A stretch of DNA of 64,000 nt, taken from positions 15,894,205 through 15,958,204 of the forward strand of contig CM059623.1 of the NCBI GenBank assembly GCA_030435675.1, in the 5' to 3' direction. Of the stretch, positions 1 to 11,514 are shown piece after piece (the first letter of the stretch is position 1; each line of letters begins with the position of its first letter). A program made the position numbers and the translations under genes. The notes under the pieces are model-generated. The model worked only from the letters and a program-made list of their open reading frames with translations, was not told the DNA's origin and ran no database searches. This DNA is from Steinernema hermaphroditum (Eukaryota > Nematoda > Chromadorea > Rhabditida > Steinernematidae).

Positions 1-207
1 AAGATTCGGGTTTTTTTTGGTTTCGGAAAAGGTTCAGGTACCCAAAAGTCTTGGATTAGTGTACTCGGCCATCTCCAATTCGGAGGGTGCTTTTTTCAAT
101 TCAGATCCGGTGTGCAATCTGCCGGCTTCATGTTTACATAAGTGGATGACTAGATGACTGGTGTTCAATAAAAACAATGTTTTCATTTGCTACGTAAATG
201 TCACGGG

Positions 208-365
208 TTATTCATTCAAAGCTTTACGCTTTACAATGACTGTTGAATTGTCAACAAAAGGGCCAATTCTGTATAATCCGTTGGCCATCCTCCATAAAAC
301 CCAACCACTCATAGCAAACATTGCGCTGACTATAACGACAGCCACGATGGCAAAAACATGACTTA
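208..365 (-). other. Possible 3' exon of a small membrane protein gene (uncertain)
   Basis: Read on the minus strand, this stretch is open from an AG-ending sequence near 366 to a TAA at 208-210. It encodes one hydrophobic segment (AIVAVVIVSAMFAMSGWVLW) followed by RMAN and a short polar tail ending KRKALNE. The layout of one membrane helix, an R-M-A basic stop-transfer motif and a short tail resembles the last exon of the small genes at 785-1082 and 8080-8377 (RRMAKSQ after the helix), but sequence similarity is weak and I found no first exon. It could equally be a chance open frame or a decayed relative. Confidence 0.25.
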
Positions 366-784
366 ACTCGATTTAGAAATAAAAAAGAGGTTGTTTTTGT
401 AAATTCAAACAAGATGGTTATCATGAATTACGTCGCCACTAGTCGATTCGACATTAACACAAGGTGATACACGCACTAGCTCTCAGACCATTCTAAAGAA
501 AGCTTTGCGTCGATTTTTATGAAAATTTTTACTAATAACATCATAATGGAACTATGTATATCGCTCTGTGTTTAATCCTTATTAATTTTGTACGGCCATA
601 CTTATCCAACACAAAGAAGAATGCAAATGCCAAATTGATGATATCTGTTCACCCTCAAGCCACAATAAAACATTTATTATCAATTCTTGGTGCCCTTTTG
701 CGACAACACCCTCGCATCTGTTATGCCACACGCTACAATTTTATTTCGTTCTATTCCTGTCCTTCTGTTTTCTTTGTTTCCAAG

Positions 785-1082
785 ATATTAAGACGTCCCC
801 ATTCGTGAACAACAACGAGCGACCCTCATCTACGACGATCTTCATGGGCGTCTTCACCCTGAGCACTGTGCTGGCGCTGTCGGTGTGGATTGTAACCGAT
901 CAGATTAGTTTTACCTAGTAGTAAAGAGTCTGTTTCAGCTGATCGTGTTGGTGGTGCTATTCGTGATTCTCAACTTCTACCTCGTCCGAAGGATGGCCAA
1001 ATCGCAAACTGCCTTTCGGCCACTGCCGGTGACTACGAAGATAGAAATAGAGCCGAACGGCAACTATATCCACCGTGTTTGA
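785..1082 (+). CDS. Small single-helix membrane protein, copy 1 (unrecognised family)
   Basis: Two exons, 785-891 and 939-1082, joined in phase 0 by a 47-bp intron (GTAACC...TTTCAG). A TTTCCAAG acceptor-like site just before 785 suggests trans-splicing or an upstream exon. The first in-frame ATG is at 844, giving about 63 residues; the frame is also open from 787. The protein is two hydrophobic stretches run together (FTLSTVLALSVWI then LIVLVVLFVILNFYLV), then RRMAKSQ and a polar tail ending NYIHRV. One long helix or a hairpin is possible. A close copy with the same splice sites lies at 8080-8377, upstream of another receptor gene. Differences between the copies are mostly substitutions that keep the frame open, which supports a real coding gene. 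I do not recognise the family. A role beside the chemoreceptors is only suggested by position. Confidence 0.55.
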
Positions 1083-1127
1083 TTCCTAATCGAAATATGA
1101 ATGTTTTTCGATATTGTTTACCAGTTC

Positions 1128-1672
1128 AGTGTAATGTATTCACTTCATTTGTAATTCCATTAAGGTTGAAGAAATATTTGCTCCTGTTCCGTACTCTTGA
1201 CCTTTTAGCTTCATGGCACATTGTGTGTTTACGGGCAGCTGTGGAGCACAGCGAACGGTGTGGGTGGTCGGGCGGTAGTGACTGGCTTCTTGACAAAACG
1301 GTGGAACTACGGCTTCCTGGTGTTCCAGGATCATTGCGTGCGCTCACTCTACTCATTCAAAGAGCTTCAGAGAAAGTGAGTGGACGACCCGACCGATTGA
1401 AGCTGACACAAAAGACTTTGTCGTTAAAGAAAATCGTAAGTTCAAAGGAAGCAGGAACAAGAATGACTTCACCAATCGAGTGTGAACATAATTGGTCATT
1501 AAGCGTCATTACATCAGTATTCGTGGAAAATTGTCTTCTTTGATGATTTTGATGATTTATGATTACGCAGTTGCGTGGGGAAATATCGACTTGAAGGTAT
1601 CTTAGCGTTGCTATTGAGGTATACTTGATCAATTCACAGATAACAACCTGTAGTAATGTATGTTTTCTTATC
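1128..1672 (+). repeat. Duplicated 3' flank of the small gene, with an embedded dispersed repeat
   Basis: Starting about 45 bp after the small gene's stop, this segment matches 8398-8970 almost end to end: a shared CAGTTCAGTGTAATGTAT start, the same TTCCATTAAGGCTGAAG motif, and a shared tail including GGGGAAATAT and CTTAGCG. About 1255-1400 is a copy of the GC-rich dispersed repeat described at 19535-20112 (GGTCGGGCGGTAGTGACTGG, then GGTGGAACTACGGCTTCC). A second short copy of the CACTTCATTTGTAATTCC motif lies near 1710-1750. Open frames on both strands here are repeat-derived and are not called as genes. From 1850 to 3080 I see no gene. Confidence 0.65.
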
Positions 1673-3090
1673 TTTTTTATACGATTGCGTATTGTTTGCC
1701 AGTAATGTATGTACTTCATTTGTAATTCCATTAAGGCTGAAGAAATATTTTTGCTTTTGTGCTATGTTGTTATTGCAAAGATCCTCAGCTGTTGGCTGAC
1801 TCATCACTCTAAGCAAGCAGCCTGAATCCGGGAGCATGCCTAGCACCTGACTTTACTGGATACGTACTGTTCATTGAACGTGTTATAATATGAGTCTGGA
1901 ATGTTGACGCCAGGTGGTTCAAGTGATTTTGTCTCGCCGAGCTGCTTGTTTGCTTGTCTGCATAAGCTGCAGTATTATGTACGCTCTGATGTACTTGTCC
2001 TGTTTTCCCCATTTATTAGCGCGAATAGTTGTCTGCTGCAGTTGTCTTATTGTCCGATTTTGGCCGGTTTCCTTGTGATCCAATCCGGAATCGGCTTTGG
2101 ATCCGCTTGCGAAATTTCACCGAATCGGCTTCAGTAGAGTTTTTCATAACCATCCAATTCTAAGCTTTGAAAACGTTTTCAAACATCATAAACAGTGCTT
2201 GACCAGTTAACAAACAGATGGTCATTGTCATTGCTAATGTTTATTATTGTTAAACTAATCCTTGCGTCACAGCAAATCACTGCTCCTACTGGGATGTTAG
2301 TGAAGACAACAGTCGAATTTCAAGTTGAAATAATGTCTATTTGCTTGTTTTTGTCGTATTCTTCCTTCCGATTAGGAGTGTTGTTTACAAAGAAAGTAAG
2401 TAAGTAATTAGTCGAGGATATAAAAGGGAAGATGTGGGAGGTTTCGGTAAATCATGCGACCAAGGAAGTCTGTGTGAAAGTTCATCACTTCTATGTACGG
2501 TCTCCTCTTGAGTCTGAGAAGATGAAATGATAGCCCAGGCTCTTTGTCAGTCTTACGGTTGCACGCTTGTCTCTTTCTTGATAGCGATTTGAAAGTACAC
2601 ATGTCTAATCAGAATGCATTTTCTAAAAATATGGTGTAGGATTTAACGCATACAAGAATGATTCTCGTGTGAAATTATGGCCTCGTGTCGATCTCAGAAT
2701 TATATGTTTGCCCCTTTCGTTGATTTGAAATTTGAAACATAGTGCTCTGTAGTAACAGTTCGGAGCAAATATGAGTCAGTTTACCCCAACAGATCCGTGG
2801 GTTATCTTTGTTATTCAACCGGAAGTGATCCGTGCTGCATATCTGTAAACATGTATAACAAAGGGAGCTTTTGATTGCTGTGGTAGCACCTGCATTGGAG
2901 CTCGAAATCCACCTGCAAGCTGAAGTTTTCAGAGTAGGGAGTGTTTTAATTACCATGAACAGAACTCATAAAACCGCCAGCTCAATCAAAACAGCCATTG
3001 TCCAAGAAACTTCACGTATTATGAGTGCTGCCGACTTTTTTTAATACTGTAACGTTCTCATAGAAGTGTTATCCTTTTCAGACGCAGATT

Positions 3091-4339
3091 ATGTCCCATG
3101 AAGGGCTTGTAAACGAAACGGACGAGTTCCAGTACGGCAGCGAGCTTCAAGGCCGCGGTTACATGACACGAACAGATACACTTGTTGGACTCTCTATTTG
3201 GATAGTAAGCATAAGTAACACTCACAGGCTTATATCTCTCGTTATAGTTGGCTACCGCGGCAGTGATGGTTGGCTTCCTTAATCTCTACGTCATCAAAAA
3301 GCTGTCCATTTTCCACAACTCTTTTGGAGTCCTCTGGGTGAGCCGGACGATCGGAGAAATCGGAGCTAATCTACCGAACATCTTCTATGCCGGTCCAGTT
3401 ACTATTTTGTAAGTATTCCAATGTTATGGTTCGTGATGTTCGTCCATTTAGTCAACCCAAAGACATTGACCCAACAGCTGGCATAGTAGCCTGGACGGTA
3501 GCCTTCTTCTTTGCTTTCGAATCCTGCATTATGGTCCAGTCGGTCTCGGCCAACAGAATGATCGCCGTTTGCTGGCCTCTTAAATATGAACACATCTTCT
3601 CACAAAGATTAACCAAAACTCTTATCCTTATCACGTGGTTTTCCGCGGCGTTCATCATCGCACTTTATTACAGTATGTCCATTTCTTTTTTATGTTTTGA
3701 TGACTAAACGTGCATTTAGTTGTGCCGTGTAGTCTTCTTGGTTACAGTCCCCGGTACCATGAGTTTCTCTTCATCAAGTGTTCAGCGGATTACGACCGTG
3801 ACTATTCACTTTTCGCTACTGTGGGCAACAGAGGATGCTTCGCCATGTGCAGCTGTGCTCTCATCATGGACATAACTACTCTGGTCAAGATACTTCAGAT
3901 CAAATTCAAAAATAAGGCCGCTGCCAGAGAGAGCACGTTTAAAAGAAATGTGCGCTTCTTTGCTCAGGTAGTCCTGGTCGTCTTTGGTCATGTAATAACG
4001 ATTGATCCCTTTAGACAGCGTTCCAAAACATCACCATGATGGGCACCCTAGTCTTCCAGGTACTGGCTAATAACAGCAAGGAAAGTGACCGTGAGGAATA
4101 CTTCATTCTAGCCTACGACACGCTTATTCTCACTCATCTCAACAATGGGTATAACTGACTATGATAACCCTAACTGATAGAAAGATTTCAGGCTGGCTCT
4201 CATCCTCTTTAACCCCGAAGTTCACGAGTTCCTAGGAATCAACTTCTGGCGTCTGAAGAAGAAGAGATCCGGTCTGATTTCGTGCTCCACGACGGTTACC
4301 TCAGGCACTTTGACAATCACAGCTAAAAATGACAATTAA
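3091..4339 (+). CDS. Srx-type chemosensory GPCR, gene A
   Basis: Six exons: 3091-3204, 3248-3408, 3452-3672, 3720-3967, 4015-4148, 4192-4339; 341 residues, complete. A TTTTCAG lies 9 bp before the ATG, fitting spliced-leader trans-splicing. Seven hydrophobic segments can be placed: near residues 30-55 (across the first splice junction), 68-92, 103-130, 145-165, 197-222, 250-275 and 288-310. Family marks are NSFGVLWVSRTIGEIG in TM2, SANRMIAVC after TM3 in place of DRY, an extracellular loop with VPCSLLGYSP and FIKCS cysteines, KRNVRFFAQ before TM6, and LFNPEVHEF after TM7. This pattern fits nematode serpentine receptor class x as I know it. Such receptors are expected in sensory cilia of chemosensory neurons; the ligand is unknown. 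Odd points are WPLKYEHIF after TM3 and TQLN changed to THLN in TM7. All exons are in frame. Confidence 0.88.
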
Positions 4340-6413
4340 AAGGAAAGAATAATGGATGTTTGATTGTAACTATTCATGTATTAATGACACGAACGTGTAT
4401 AACCTTCCGATTAAAAATATCAATCCCTTCATCCTGAGCACTGGGCATGTCGTCCATCTTTGTGTCGACATTAGAACTTTGTGAATCACAAGGTTTTGCG
4501 TATTTAGGACATCGTGACGCACTCATGACGCACTCGAAATTCACGTTGAAGCGGATATCGAGCTCTTCGCTTGACGTGACTTTTATGTTCGCCTGGATGA
4601 TCTTCAATACACACAGTCGCAATACGTTGTTGAATTTGTTTGTCACAATATGGAGATGCTCCTAAAATCTTGCGATTGGAGTCTTATCGGGAAGGACAGG
4701 TGCCATTGCCATATCATCATTGACGCATTATGTGCAGGGCTGCTTTAAAGAGATTTGGTCCCGCTACAGAGCCTACAGAGCCCCATTTAGACCACCGTAG
4801 GCCTATCGTCGCTAGGACATTTAATTGCCGGCAGTTGAGCTCATGTTTACTTCTAGGTCATCGGAATCACTCAAAGCAAATTCTGGCTGGTACTCCAATG
4901 TTCCGGACCCAAATGCCCAGTATTTAATGTCAGGTCATATCCGACTTGGATTTGATATACTGATTCTTGGTTGATTTTGATAGTATCGCTGATGGTTGAT
5001 CAAGAATATGTTCATTTACATCTATTTTTGAGACATACCTATAGTTCTCATTCTCACATCCGGTTCAACGATGACGCGAATAGGATTTTTTTAGGTCTGC
5101 ATTCTTTCGTGTCCACTCTTTTCGGGCAACACTATTTATACCCCACCCTCAACAATAGTGACAATATTATCTAGTCACATGATCTCTGCCTTTTCCGTTT
5201 TTCCATGCGGTATTTTTACCAGCTTCCCACAAAGATTTGTTTCGCGAACGCGGTCGCTCGTAGCTATTGTCGGTTACAATTATGACGGAAAGAAATGTCC
5301 CCACCAGATCCCATTTCATACACCGTGTCAGTGTTTTCGGTTCATAGCACCGAGCCGATCAGGAACTGGAACCGGCTTGCGCACCCGGCCCGGCTTAGTA
5401 TTTGGCAATCGAGACGGCCCCGGTTCGGCTGAGTTGGTTCGGAACCCGAGTGACGAGGCAGAGGGCATTCGATTTTTCTCTCGTTGTCTGTGCTCTCTTC
5501 GCGCCGCTTCTTGCGAAAAGTCGCAATTGTGCTATGTATATGATTTTTTCTATATGTTTTACTATCATGGATCTCTGAACAGCTCTGAATTTCAACATGG
5601 TCCTGGACCAAATTCAGAATTTACTAAAAGCCAAAAGTTGTTGAAGTTTGCGTTGAAGTTGAAGAAAGTGAACCATCTACGATCTCATTTGCATAGCTAT
5701 TGAGATGTTGGTAGATGATAGAGTCGCTTCAGATGATCCTGAATGGTTATTTTGGTCGTTGCCGCACTTCTCCGTATGACTCATTGCGAACTTTGGCCAT
5801 AATGAATCCTTTGGACTTATGAGCTCTAAGCTCTGTGTGAGTAATACATCCGTAGCCAATTACTTTGTCTATTTATATATCTTTGCATTTATTTATATCT
5901 CTATGCAAATGAAAATACGTTTAATTATTTTCTGTGTGATCACTACACCGTTTTCCCACAAACCAATTGTTTCGCAAGGCCTGCGACATTTAGAATTTGA
6001 TCCTTGGACCTTCGGAGCGCAGCGGGCTGCCTCCGAGCTATGGAGATGGATCGTTGGCTGTCCTGGAACTGTAGCTCATTGCAAACGTACTCTTTGGCGA
6101 GTAGCCAATCTGATTGAGACTCTTCACTAAGAGAGCATAGGATAGGGTCCTAAGCTGAGATGCCGATGAAGTCCGAGTCCGGAGCCGGTACCCAAAAACC
6201 CATCGAGTCGGAAAGCGAATCCGAACTCGTTGGTCGGCATCTCTTATTACATGATTAATTGGCACTGAAAATAGAGAATTAGGCCAGGGATTGGAATACA
6301 ACAGGAATACACCATTTTTCCCCTTAATTGCTGGTTCCGTATTCCGGAACTTCGGAAAATACATTAGTTTTTGGCTTCTTCATATTAATTGTGATTGACT
6401 TCTATTTGCAGAC
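4340..6413. other. Intergenic spacer A-B
   Basis: No gene is supported. Around 5340-5470 and 6120-6240 lie GC-rich segments with repeated short motifs such as GGTTCGG, CCGGCCC and GAGTCCG/GGTACCC, which look like decayed repeat DNA. A 181-codon open frame crossing 5158-5703 runs through that repeat and has no domain. About 5850-5995 is a partial copy of the TIR element described at 11515-11702, with a TTTTCCCACAAACCAATTGTTTC end and its GACATTT terminus. Confidence 0.5.
5850..5995 (-). mobile_element. Partial TIR element (MITE-like), upstream of receptor B
   Basis: The segment carries TATTTATATATC, TTTTCTGTGTGATC and then TTTTCCCACAAACCAATTG, ending GCGACATTT. This matches one arm and half the interior of the element at 11515-11702, in the opposite orientation to its left arm. 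The partner arm is missing. It ends about 420 bp before the ATG of receptor B. Confidence 0.45.
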
Positions 6414-7690
6414 ATGTCCCAACAAGGACTTTCCAATCTTACTGAACACTTCCGGTACGGTAGTGAACTCCAAGGCCGTGGCTATATGACTCGGCTGGAC
6501 ACACTTGTTGGTCTCTCTATTTGGCTGGTGAGTGGGGTAGCCCTTCATAGTTCATATCCCGAATTGTAGTTGGCATCCGCCGCCGTGATGGTTGGCTTCC
6601 TCAATTTGTATCTTATCAAAAAGCTGTCCATCTTCCACAACTCTTTTGGAGTCCTCTGGGTCAGCCGGACGATCGGAGAAATCGGAGCTAATTTACCGAA
6701 CATCTTCTATGCCGGACCTGTTACTATTTTGTAAGTTTCTGAGCTTTTATCACTAGGAATTGCTGCTCTTCTAGCCAACCCAAGGACATCCACCCAGCTG
6801 TAGGAATAGTGGCCTGGACAGTGGCCTTCTTCTTCTCCTTCGAATCCTGCATCATGGTCCAGTCGGTCTCGGCCAACAGAATGATCGCCGTCTGCGCGCC
6901 TCTAAACTACGATTTCATTTTTACTAAGAGGTTAACGGCCGTCCTCATCATTGCGACGTGGATAGCAGCAGCTTTGATCATCTCCATGTATTACAGTATG
7001 TCCCAGTTCCTTAGAACATGATCGATATTAGAATTTTAGTTGTGCCATGTAGCCTTCTTGGCTACAGTCCCCAGTACCACGAGCATCTCTTCATCAAGTG
7101 TTCACCCGACATCGACCGCGACTACTCTTTATTTGCCACCATAGGCAACAGAGGATGCTTCGCCATGTGCAGCTGTGCTCTGATTATGGATATAACTACT
7201 CTTATTAAGATAATCCAGATCAAAGTCAGACATAAGGCTGCTGCTAGAGAGAGCATGTTTAAACGGAATGTGCGTTTCTTTGCTCAGGTGGTGCAGATCG
7301 TCTATGGTCGTGCACTAACGGGCGATCCCTTTAGACAGCCTTCCAAAACATCACCATGATGGGCACTTTAGTCTTCCAGGTACTGGCCAACAACAGCAAG
7401 GAAAGTGGCCGTCACGAGTACTTCGTCCTAGCCTACGATACTCTCATTCTCACTCAGCTTAACAATGGGTAAGATCTGTTGATGATCAAGGCTGTTGGAA
7501 ATGTTTTAGACTGGCTCTGGTTCTCTTCAATCCAGAAGTGCATGAGCTTCTCGGCCTCAACTTCTGGTGTCTAAAGAGGAAGAGACGTGTTGTGGTACCG
7601 TTCTCCACTACTGCTGCTTCAACCACTTTTCAATTGCAGCTGAGACCGATGACGTCGAAGAGAAAGTTGCCAGGAATTCGCGAGAAATAG
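6414..7690 (+). CDS. Srx-type chemosensory GPCR, gene B
   Basis: Six exons: 6414-6527, 6570-6730, 6775-6995, 7040-7287, 7335-7468, 7510-7690; 352 residues. The acceptor-like TATTTGCAG ends 2 nt before the ATG, the shortest leader in the array. Seven helices and the family motifs of gene A are all present: SKxxGEIG-type TM2 with HNSFGVLW, NRMIAVCAPLNYDFIF after TM3, VPCSLLGYSPQYHE loop, KRNVRFFAQ and LALVLFNPEVHELLG. The C-tail is longer than in A and is rich in basic residues (RPMTSKRKLPGIREK), resembling the tail of gene F. TM2 and TM3 exon sequence is nearly identical to C, suggesting recent duplication or gene conversion. All six exons keep frame and no stop interrupts, so I read it as functional. 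Confidence 0.88.
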
Positions 7691-8079
7691 GAGGCTGAAC
7701 GAACTTTTGTTTTCTGAACCATACACGTGACGCATATTTTTTATTAAATGCCAGAATACGGTTCTTCGTCCTTCCTTTCGTACTGATCTGTTGTATAGAT
7801 ATTGGGTAAAGCTATCAATTGTTATTCATTTCGATTACTCAGCTATTTATTAAAGACTAGGATGGGAAAAAGAATCGTCTATTAGCTTTGTACGGCCACA
7901 TCTCTCCAAGACAACCAAGAATACAAATGCCACATTGATGGTATCTGTCCACCCTCTGGCTGTAATAAAACATTTATTATCAATTCTTGGTGTCCTGTTG
8001 CGACAACACCCTTGCATCTGTTATGCCGCACGCTACAATTTTATTCTATTCCTGTCCTTCTGTTTTCTTTATTTCCAAG

Positions 8080-8377
8080 ATATTAAGACGTCCCCATTCG
8101 TGAACAACACCGAGCGACCCTCATCTACGGCGATCTTCATGGGCGTCTTCACCCTTAGCACTGTGCTGGCGCTGTCGGTGTGGATTGTAAGCAATCAGAT
8201 TCGTTGTACCTAGTGATAACGAGTCCGTTTCAGCTGATCGTGTTGGTGGTGCTATTCGTGATCCTCAACTTCTACCTCGTCCGAAGAATGGCCAAATCGC
8301 AAACTGCCTTTCGGCCACTGCCGATGACTACGAAGATAGGAGTGGAGCCGAACGGCAACTATATCCACCGTGTTTGA
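8080..8377 (+). CDS. Small single-helix membrane protein, copy 2 (unrecognised family)
   Basis: Two exons, 8080-8186 and 8234-8377, with a 47-bp intron and the same TTTCCAAG acceptor-like site before the first exon as copy 1 at 785. The first in-frame ATG is at 8139 (63 residues). Compared with copy 1, NNNERPSST reads NNTERPSSA and KIEIEPNG reads KIGVEPNG, while the helices and the NYIHRV end are the same. The upstream 190 bp are also alike in the two copies but carry small indels, whereas the exons do not, which favours coding constraint. The gene lies about 1.1 kb before receptor C, as copy 1 lies about 2 kb before receptor A. The family is not recognised. Confidence 0.55.
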
Positions 8378-8397
8378 TGCTTTTCCATCATGCTTAT

Positions 8398-8970
8398 CAG
8401 TTCAGTGTAATGTATGCACTTCATTTGTAATTCCATTAAGGCTGAAGAAATATTGCTGCTCATGTGCTTTGCTCTTGCCCTTTTAGCTTCATGGAACATT
8501 GTGCTAGATGGTGTGTTTAAGAGCATAGTGGTCGGGCGGTGATGATGAGCATCTTGGCGAGATGGTCGAAGTACGGCGCCCTGGAGTTCCAGGCCTTCTG
8601 ATAGACGGGGCGAGCATTGCATCGACAGCGACGGTCAGGAACGACCGCTCACTCAACTCAAGTGTCGGTGACGTGACTGGACCGATCGTCACCGGCAAAA
8701 ATGAAAGACCCCATTGTGTGACAAGTGAAAATTAGTCGTTAAAGAAAATCGAGAGTTCAAAGGAAGCAGAAACAATAATGACTTCACCAATCACATGGGA
8801 ACATAATTGTTCAATTGGTCACGCGTCATTACAGCAATATTCGTGGAAAAGTGTCTTTGATGACTTTGATAATTTATGATGATGAAGCATGCTGTGTGGG
8901 GAAATATCCACTTGAAAGTATCTTAGCGTCGCTAATACTTGATCATTTCCCAGATAAAAACTGTAGTAAT
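8398..8970 (+). repeat. Duplicated 3' flank of the small gene, copy 2
   Basis: This is the counterpart of 1128-1672, sharing its start, the CATTAAGGCTGAAGAAATATT motif, the TTAAAGAAAATCG block and the GTGTGGGGAAATATC tail. About 8525-8690 is the embedded GC-rich dispersed repeat, more diverged here. A 165-codon open frame from 8815 runs through the tail of this duplication into unrelated sequence and shows no domain, so it is not called. Confidence 0.65.
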
Positions 8971-9224
8971 GTATGTTTTTTTAATAATAGTTGTTTTCCT
9001 TTTTTCTCTGTCACCGTCACAAGTTACACTGGGAAATCAGTGGAAATAAGAGTTAAGTTGTTCCCTTCATCTTGGTTGGCTCCAAACCACTTCGGCATGG
9101 CACCACTATCCATAGTTCTCGGACATACATATCAAAATCAGAATTCGTTTTTCTTTGTCAACAATATGGTCGTCGACCTATCACATATGAGAATGTTTTC
9201 CTTTACTCGCTTTATGATAATTTT

Positions 9225-9290
9225 TTTTAACGATTTTCCCACAGACCGATTGTTCCTCGTGACATTTCGCTGTGGCATTCCCGAGAAATA
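9225..9290 (-). mobile_element. Short fragment of the TIR element upstream of receptor C
   Basis: GATTTTCCCACAGACCGATTG followed by GTGACATTT resembles the arm seen at 11659-11702. Only this arm is visible. It ends about 210 bp before the ATG of receptor C. Confidence 0.3.
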
Positions 9291-9498
9291 CCAACAGGTC
9301 ATAGCTCTATAAAATAAGATGAAGGTTCTCATCGAATGACTTCGTATTTGACAGTTATTTGGTTCTCGATCATTCGTTTTAGTCTTACATTCTGTGAAAC
9401 TTTCTCTCTGCTTGTACGTAATCGTTAGAACAGCGGTGGTTTTTATTTTTACTTTGAAATCTTCAACCGCTTTATCTCCAATATTTTAGATACAAACC

Positions 9499-10738
9499 AT
9501 GCCCCAGGAAGGCAATCCAACGGAAGAGTTTGTCTATGGTAGTGAACTCCAAGGTCACGGTCACATGAGTCGCCTAGATACGCTTGTTGGCCTCTCCATT
9601 TGGATGGTTAGCCTGTATAGTGCTTTCTATCTGACATTCGTAGTTGCAGCTGGCATCTGCAGCAGTGATGGTTGGCTTCCTCAATTTGTATCTTATCAAA
9701 AAGCTGTCCATCTTCCACAACTCTTTTGGAGTCCTCTGGGTCAGCCGGACGATCGGAGAAATCGGAGCTAATCTACCGAACATCTTCTATGCCGGACCTG
9801 TTACTGTTTTGTGAGTGCTGCCCACGTTCGTTGAAAATTGCGGTCGTTTTTAGTCAGCCCAGAGACATTGACCCAATAACTGGCATAGTGGCCTGGACGG
9901 TGGCCTTCTTCTTTTCCTTCGAATCCTGCATCATGGTTCAGTCGGTTTCGGCCAACAGGATGATCGCCGTCTGCTCGCCTCTCAACTATGATTACATCTT
10001 TACTAAGCGACTGACCGCAACTCTCATTACTGTCACGTGGTTTGCCGCAGCACTCATCATCTCAATGTACTACAGTATGTCCCACTTCCTTAGAATATGA
10101 CTAATATTACACCTTTAGTTGTGCCGTGTAGCCTTCTAGGTTACAGTCCCAAATACCACGAGCACATTTTCATCAAGTGTTCACCCGACATCGACCGTGA
10201 CCATTCCCTCTTCGCTACTATAGGGAATAGGGGGTGTTTCGCCATGTGCAGTTGCGCTCTCATAATGGATATAACCACGCTCTTCAAGATAATCCAAATT
10301 AAAGTGAGAAATAAGGCTGCTGCTAGAGAGAGCACGTTTAAAAGAAATGTGCGCTTCTTCGCTCAGGTAGTCCTGGCCGTCTTTGGTCGTGCACTAACGA
10401 GCGATCCCTTTAGACGGCCTTCCAAAACATCACCATGATGGGCACCTTAGTCTTCCAGGTACTGGCCAACAACAGCAAGGAAAGTGGCCGTCACGAGTAC
10501 TTCGTCTTAGCCTACGATACTCTCATTCTCACTCAACTGAACAATGGGTATGATTAACCACGATAGTTATGGTTCATGGAAGGATTTCAGGCTTGCTCTT
10601 ATCCTCTTCAATCCCGAAGTCCACGAGTTCCTCGGAATCAACTTCTGGTGTCTGAAGAAGAGAAAACCTGCTGTGCTTCCATGCTCCACGACTGCTCTGT
10701 CGAGCACTTTAACTATCGCTGCTAGGATCGATGACTAA
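9499..10738 (+). CDS. Srx-type chemosensory GPCR, gene C
   Basis: Six exons: 9499-9606, 9650-9810, 9854-10074, 10119-10366, 10414-10547, 10591-10738; 339 residues. ATATTTTAG ends 9 bp before the ATG. The first exon is two codons shorter than in A and B and its first donor is GTTAGC. The conserved core is intact: HNSFGVLWVSRTIGEIG, NRMIAVCSPLNYDYIF, VPCSLLGYSPKYHEHIF, IGNRGCFAMCSCALIMD, KRNVRFFAQ and LILFNPEVHEFLG. Exon 4 is almost the same as in gene F, including the K in SPKYHEHIFIKCSP. The short tail is rich in small and hydroxylated residues (CSTTALSSTLTIAARIDD). It is probably a functional chemosensory receptor. Confidence 0.88.
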
Positions 10739-11514
10739 CAAAGTGATACATGAATTTTGGGTTTCTTGGCCTTTGTCGTCCTTCTTCTTGGACTTTGGTC
10801 ATATTTGTGGAGTAAAATACTTTAATTAAAACGCGGTAAGGAATTATGGCCTTCTAGGAGAACAGCGGCGACAGGATGGCGTCGTTGGCGGACAACCCAC
10901 ACTGGGGAAGGGTCCTGATAGCCTTATGGCCAATATGCGAGACGAGATACTACCATGGGAAAGTTTCAACCAATCGCCGCCGGTACAAGTGACACTCGAA
11001 ATTATTCTGTGCTCGGTGTTTGGTCGACCCGGTGTACAATGGAAAACGACAGTTTAGGACGATTTTCACTTACATCTAGTTGATTATTAGCTTTTTTATA
11101 CATTATTGCCACTGTTGTTGGCACGCCGGCTCCTAGAAGGCCTGGAACACCAGGAAGCCGTAGTTCCACCGTCTTCCCAAGAAGCTCTTCACGGCCCTCT
11201 GCTCCAGCTCAAAAAGCAGAAGCCTCATTGAAAAAGCCTGCGCCGCGAACCAAACCGAAAAAGGGCTCTCCTGTCCGTTCGCTGTCTAATAAGTTCCTTT
11301 CCTCTCGGGATAACTGTGTTTGACTTTGATGTCCGCTCTGCGCCGAAGGCGGAAGAAGACAGACGACTACGATGTGATATTGTGCCCTTTGTGCTTACTT
11401 GACGTCGTGCACGCCGAAAGATCGCTGATTTCAAAGGATAACCGCTGTTATAAAACAACCGAACCTTTCGCAGAACGCTGTTTGCTGCACAAAAAATTAA
11501 TTGTACAAAATTAG

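Noticed and set aside
1079..1543. 154-codon open frame after the small membrane gene
   Set aside because: It lies in the duplicated flank with the dispersed repeat; the matching frame in the second copy (8398 onward) is broken.
5158..5703. 181-codon plus-strand open frame between receptors A and B
   Set aside because: It runs through GC-rich repeated words, has no splice-consistent start, no domain and overlapping minus-strand frames of similar length.
8815..9312. 165-codon plus-strand open frame before receptor C
   Set aside because: Its first part is the duplicated non-coding flank also present at 1500-1670, where the frame is not kept, and its end overlaps a TIR element fragment.
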